A stretch of 64,000 bases of DNA from Roseobacter insulae. Lineage in GTDB: Bacteria > Pseudomonadota > Alphaproteobacteria > Rhodobacterales > Rhodobacteraceae. The translations under genes were made by a program, and so were the position numbers. The stretch covers positions 186,001-250,000 of the forward strand of contig NZ_JAHXDN010000006.1 of the NCBI RefSeq assembly GCF_019375555.1, in the 5' to 3' direction. The notes under the pieces were generated by a model that worked only from the letters and a program-made list of their open reading frames with translations, was not told the DNA's origin and did not search any database. Within the stretch, counting starts at the first letter, position 1. Each line of letters opens with the position of its first letter. This document shows positions 61,774 to 64,000 of this stretch, in pieces.

Positions 61774-62691
61774 ATGTCCATGCTCTTGCTCATTGAACAG
61801 GTCCTGAACGGTCTGCAGTTCGGCGTGATGCTGTTCCTGATGGCTGCCGGGCTGACGCTGATCTTCGGCGTCATGGGGCTGATCAACCTCGCGCATGGCT
61901 CGCTTTACATGGTCGGGGCCTTCGCGGCGGCTGCCGTGGCGGGCGCGACCGGGTCCTTCGTGCTGGCGCTGATCGCCAGCCTGATCGCCGCCGCCGCCGC
62001 CGGGGCGCTGGTGGAACTGGTGGTGATCCGCAGGCTTTATGACCGGGATCATCTGGATCAGGTTCTGGCGACCTTCGCGCTGATCCTGATCTTTTCCGAA
62101 GGCACCCGCTGGCTGTTCGGCTCCTTCCCGCTGTTTCTGGACATCCCCGCGGCCCTGTCGGGGCCGGTGACCTTGCCCGGCGGCATTCAGTACCCCGCCT
62201 ACCGGTTGCTGATCATCGCCGTCGGACTGCTGATCGCCTTTGGGCTTTTTCAGCTGATCGCGCGCACCCGCATCGGCATTCAGATCCGGGCCGGGGAAAG
62301 CGACCGCGAGATGATCGCGGCGCTCGGCGTCGATATCTCCAGGCTTTACACCATCGTCTTTGCGCTGGGGGCCGCCCTGGCCGGGCTTGCAGGGGCGCTG
62401 GTGGGGGCGATCCAGTCGGTGCAGGTCGGCATGGGAGAGCCGGTGCTGATCCTCGCCTTCGTCGTCATCGTCATCGGTGGCATCGGCTCGATCAGGGGCG
62501 CGCTGGTGGGGGCCTTGCTGGTGGGGCTGACGGACACGCTGGGCGGGGTGCTGCTGCCGGGGCTATTCGCCACCTTCATGGAGCCTTCGGCCGCCACCGC
62601 CGTCGGCTCCTCGCTGGCGTCGATGTCGATTTATATCCTGATGGCCGGGGTGCTGCTCTTCCGGCCCACCGGCCTTTACGGGACCACCTGA
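61774..62691 (+). CDS. livH: Branched-chain-type ABC transporter permease LivH
   Basis: 305 residues with about eight hydrophobic segments. LivH motifs LNGLQFGVMLFLMAAGLTLIFGVMGLINLAHGS and the late FVVIVIGGIGSIRGALVGALLVGL are present. Forms the channel with LivM, whose gene starts 1 bp later. Substrate as for the binding protein. Confidence 0.92.
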   Translation: MSMLLLIEQVLNGLQFGVMLFLMAAGLTLIFGVMGLINLAHGSLYMVGAFAAAAVAGATGSFVLALIASLIAAAAAGALVELVVIRRLYDRDHLDQVLATFALILIFSEGTRWLFGSFPLFLDIPAALSGPVTLPGGIQYPAYRLLIIAVGLLIAFGLFQLIARTRIGIQIRAGESDREMIAALGVDISRLYTIVFALGAALAGLAGALVGAIQSVQVGMGEPVLILAFVVIVIGGIGSIRGALVGALLVGLTDTLGGVLLPGLFATFMEPSAATAVGSSLASMSIYILMAGVLLFRPTGLYGTT

Positions 62692-62692
62692 C

Positions 62693-63676
62693 ATGACCCG
62701 CGAAGCGCTCATCAACCTGTTCCTCTTCCTGCTGCTGCCGGTGACCGCCGGGGCGGCGTGGCTGCTGGAGGAACCTTTCATCATCACGCTGACCACCAAG
62801 GTCGCGATTCTGGCGCTGGCCGGGGTGGGGCTGAACATCGCGCTGGGGCTGGGCGGATTGGTCAGCCTCGGGCATGCGGCGTTTTTCGGGATCGGTGGCT
62901 ATGCCATGGGCATCTTGGCGGCGCATGCACAGAGCTTTGACCCGCTGATGGAGGTGACGTTCCTGATTGAGGGCACCAAGTCGATGCCGGTCATCTGGCT
63001 GGTCGCGGTGATCGCCGGTGCGCTGGCGGCTTTGGCCATCGGGGCGCTCTCTCTGCGTACTTCGGGGGTCTATTTCATCATGATCACGCTCGCCTTCGGG
63101 CAGATGCTGTATTATTTCGCGATCAGCTGGCCCGCCTACGGCGGGGAAGACGGGCTGTCGATCTATGTGCGCAACGGGTTTCCCGGCCTGAATACGCTGG
63201 ACCCTATCCAGTTTTTCAGCCTCGCCTTCGGGGTGCTGGCCCTGGTGCTGTGGTTTGCCGGGCGCCTGGCGGCGGCGCCCTTCGGGCTGGCGCTGTCTGC
63301 CGCACGGCAAAACGCCGAACGGGTCGAGACGGTGGGCATGTCGCCCTATCGGCTGCGGTTGCTGGCTTTCGTGATCTCGGGGGCCATCACCGCGCTGGCC
63401 GGGGCGCTTTTTGCCGACCTCAACCGCTTTGTCAGCCCCACGATGCTCAGCTGGCAGATGTCGGGGGAGATCATGATCTTCGTCATTCTGGGCGGCGTGG
63501 GGCGTCTTTATGGCCCGGTGGCGGGGGCGGCGCTGTTCATCCTGCTGGAACATATTCTTGGGGGGCTGTCGGATTTCTGGCACGTCTACCTGGGCATTCT
63601 GCTGCTGCTGGTGGTGCTTTTCGCCCGCGGCGGCATGATCGGGTCGCTGGCCGGGCGGGCGGTGGCGCATGACTGA
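62693..63676 (+). CDS. livM: Branched-chain-type ABC transporter permease LivM
   Basis: 327 residues. LivM family motifs GLNIALGLGGLVSLGHAAFFGIGGYAMG, GALSLRTSGVYFIMITLAFGQM and ILGGVGRLYGPVAGAALF are visible among about nine hydrophobic segments. The stop overlaps the livG start by 8 bp. Confidence 0.92.
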   Translation: MTREALINLFLFLLLPVTAGAAWLLEEPFIITLTTKVAILALAGVGLNIALGLGGLVSLGHAAFFGIGGYAMGILAAHAQSFDPLMEVTFLIEGTKSMPVIWLVAVIAGALAALAIGALSLRTSGVYFIMITLAFGQMLYYFAISWPAYGGEDGLSIYVRNGFPGLNTLDPIQFFSLAFGVLALVLWFAGRLAAAPFGLALSAARQNAERVETVGMSPYRLRLLAFVISGAITALAGALFADLNRFVSPTMLSWQMSGEIMIFVILGGVGRLYGPVAGAALFILLEHILGGLSDFWHVYLGILLLLVVLFARGGMIGSLAGRAVAHD

Positions 63677-64000
63677 CGCCCTGTTGCAGATCAAGGGCCT
63701 GAACAAGGCCTTCGGCGCATTGGTGGCCACCGACGATGTGTCGCTGACGCTGGAGCCGGGGGAAATTCATGCGCTGATCGGACCCAATGGCGCGGGTAAA
63801 TCGACACTGATCAAGCAGATCGCGGGCGGGCTGAAGCCCGATGCGGGCGAGATCCGGTTCAACGGGCAGGACATCACCGCCCTGAGCACCGTGGCGCGGG
63901 CCCGGGCCGGGTTGGGGCGGACCTTCCAGATCTCCTCGCTGGCGATGGAATACACGGTGCTGCAAAACGCGGTTCTGGGTGCCCTCGGTCACCGCGGCAC
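63669..64000 (+). CDS. livG: Branched-chain-type ABC transporter ATP-binding protein LivG, 3' end missing
   Basis: The first about 110 residues are in the window; the gene continues past the right edge. Walker A GPNGAGKST follows LEPGEIHALI, then RTFQISSLAMEYTVLQN (Q-loop region) typical of LivG. The start ATG overlaps livM. LivF and further anthranilate-CoA genes would be expected downstream. Confidence 0.9.
   Translation, partial: MTDALLQIKGLNKAFGALVATDDVSLTLEPGEIHALIGPNGAGKSTLIKQIAGGLKPDAGEIRFNGQDITALSTVARARAGLGRTFQISSLAMEYTVLQNAVLGALGHRG

Overview
The window is high-GC, tightly packed bacterial DNA. It most resembles an alphaproteobacterium of the Rhodobacteraceae (Roseobacter group). 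The pointers are the frcBCAK fructose transporter with a ROK regulator, the smoEFGK-smoS-mtlK polyol operon as known from Rhodobacter, a complete Entner-Doudoroff block, and substrate-binding proteins whose mature N-terminus begins after an 'ADGH' cleavage site. This assignment is inference from gene content; no rRNA is present. I found no tRNA, rRNA, CRISPR, insertion sequence or phage gene. Almost the whole window is a chain of sugar (and finally tryptophan) catabolic modules, each with its own ABC transporter and local regulator.

Layout. 1-947: 3' part of an iron-type alcohol dehydrogenase. 951-5986: divergent ROK regulator (frcR-like) and frcBCAK, fructose uptake. 6208-9743: gap-edd-eda behind a perfect LacI-type palindrome. 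9826-19077: polyol block with a HAD phosphatase, a SorC-type regulator, smoEFGK transporter, sorbitol and mannitol dehydrogenases, and a PfkB fructokinase that has a second LacI-type palindrome. 19170-32305: a seven-gene glycogen operon, glgP-glgB-glgC-glgA-glgX-malQ-pgm. 32462-35238: a di-haem cytochrome c peroxidase convergent with a secreted FG-GAP/ASPIC-UnbV (CRTAC1-type) protein. 35235-43642: divergent ROK repressor (xylR-like) and xylFHGBA plus glucokinase. 43639-56449: galactoside block, with a minus-strand operon (binding protein, permease, YjbR-like protein, permease, alpha-galactosidase, SDR, dgoK, dgoA, lactonase, beta-galactosidase) facing a plus-strand IclR regulator and transporter ATPase. 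56829-64000: 2-aminobenzoate-CoA ligase, tryptophan 2,3-dioxygenase, kynureninase and a branched-chain-type ABC transporter that runs off the end.

How it fits together. Fructose, sorbitol, mannitol, xylose/glucose and alpha/beta-galactosides are imported by four separate ABC systems. Hexoses should pass through the Entner-Doudoroff enzymes, and galactose through the De Ley-Doudoroff branch (dehydrogenase, lactonase, KDGal kinase, KDPGal aldolase). Both give pyruvate and glyceraldehyde 3-phosphate, the substrate of the Gap enzyme. Surplus hexose phosphate can go to glycogen. Two steps expected for complete pathways are absent here: galactonate dehydratase and kynurenine formamidase.

Besides the genes, the DNA carries recurring regulatory structure. 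A GC-rich hairpin follows every one of the five complete binding-protein genes. AT-rich palindromes abut both ROK-gene promoters. Three GTGCAC hexamers phased at exactly 11 bp lie ahead of the galactose SDR, and a long bulged inverted repeat with three related half-sites lies ahead of the tryptophan operon. These, an SDR with an Asn at the catalytic Lys position, and the peroxidase/FG-GAP pair are the observations most worth testing.
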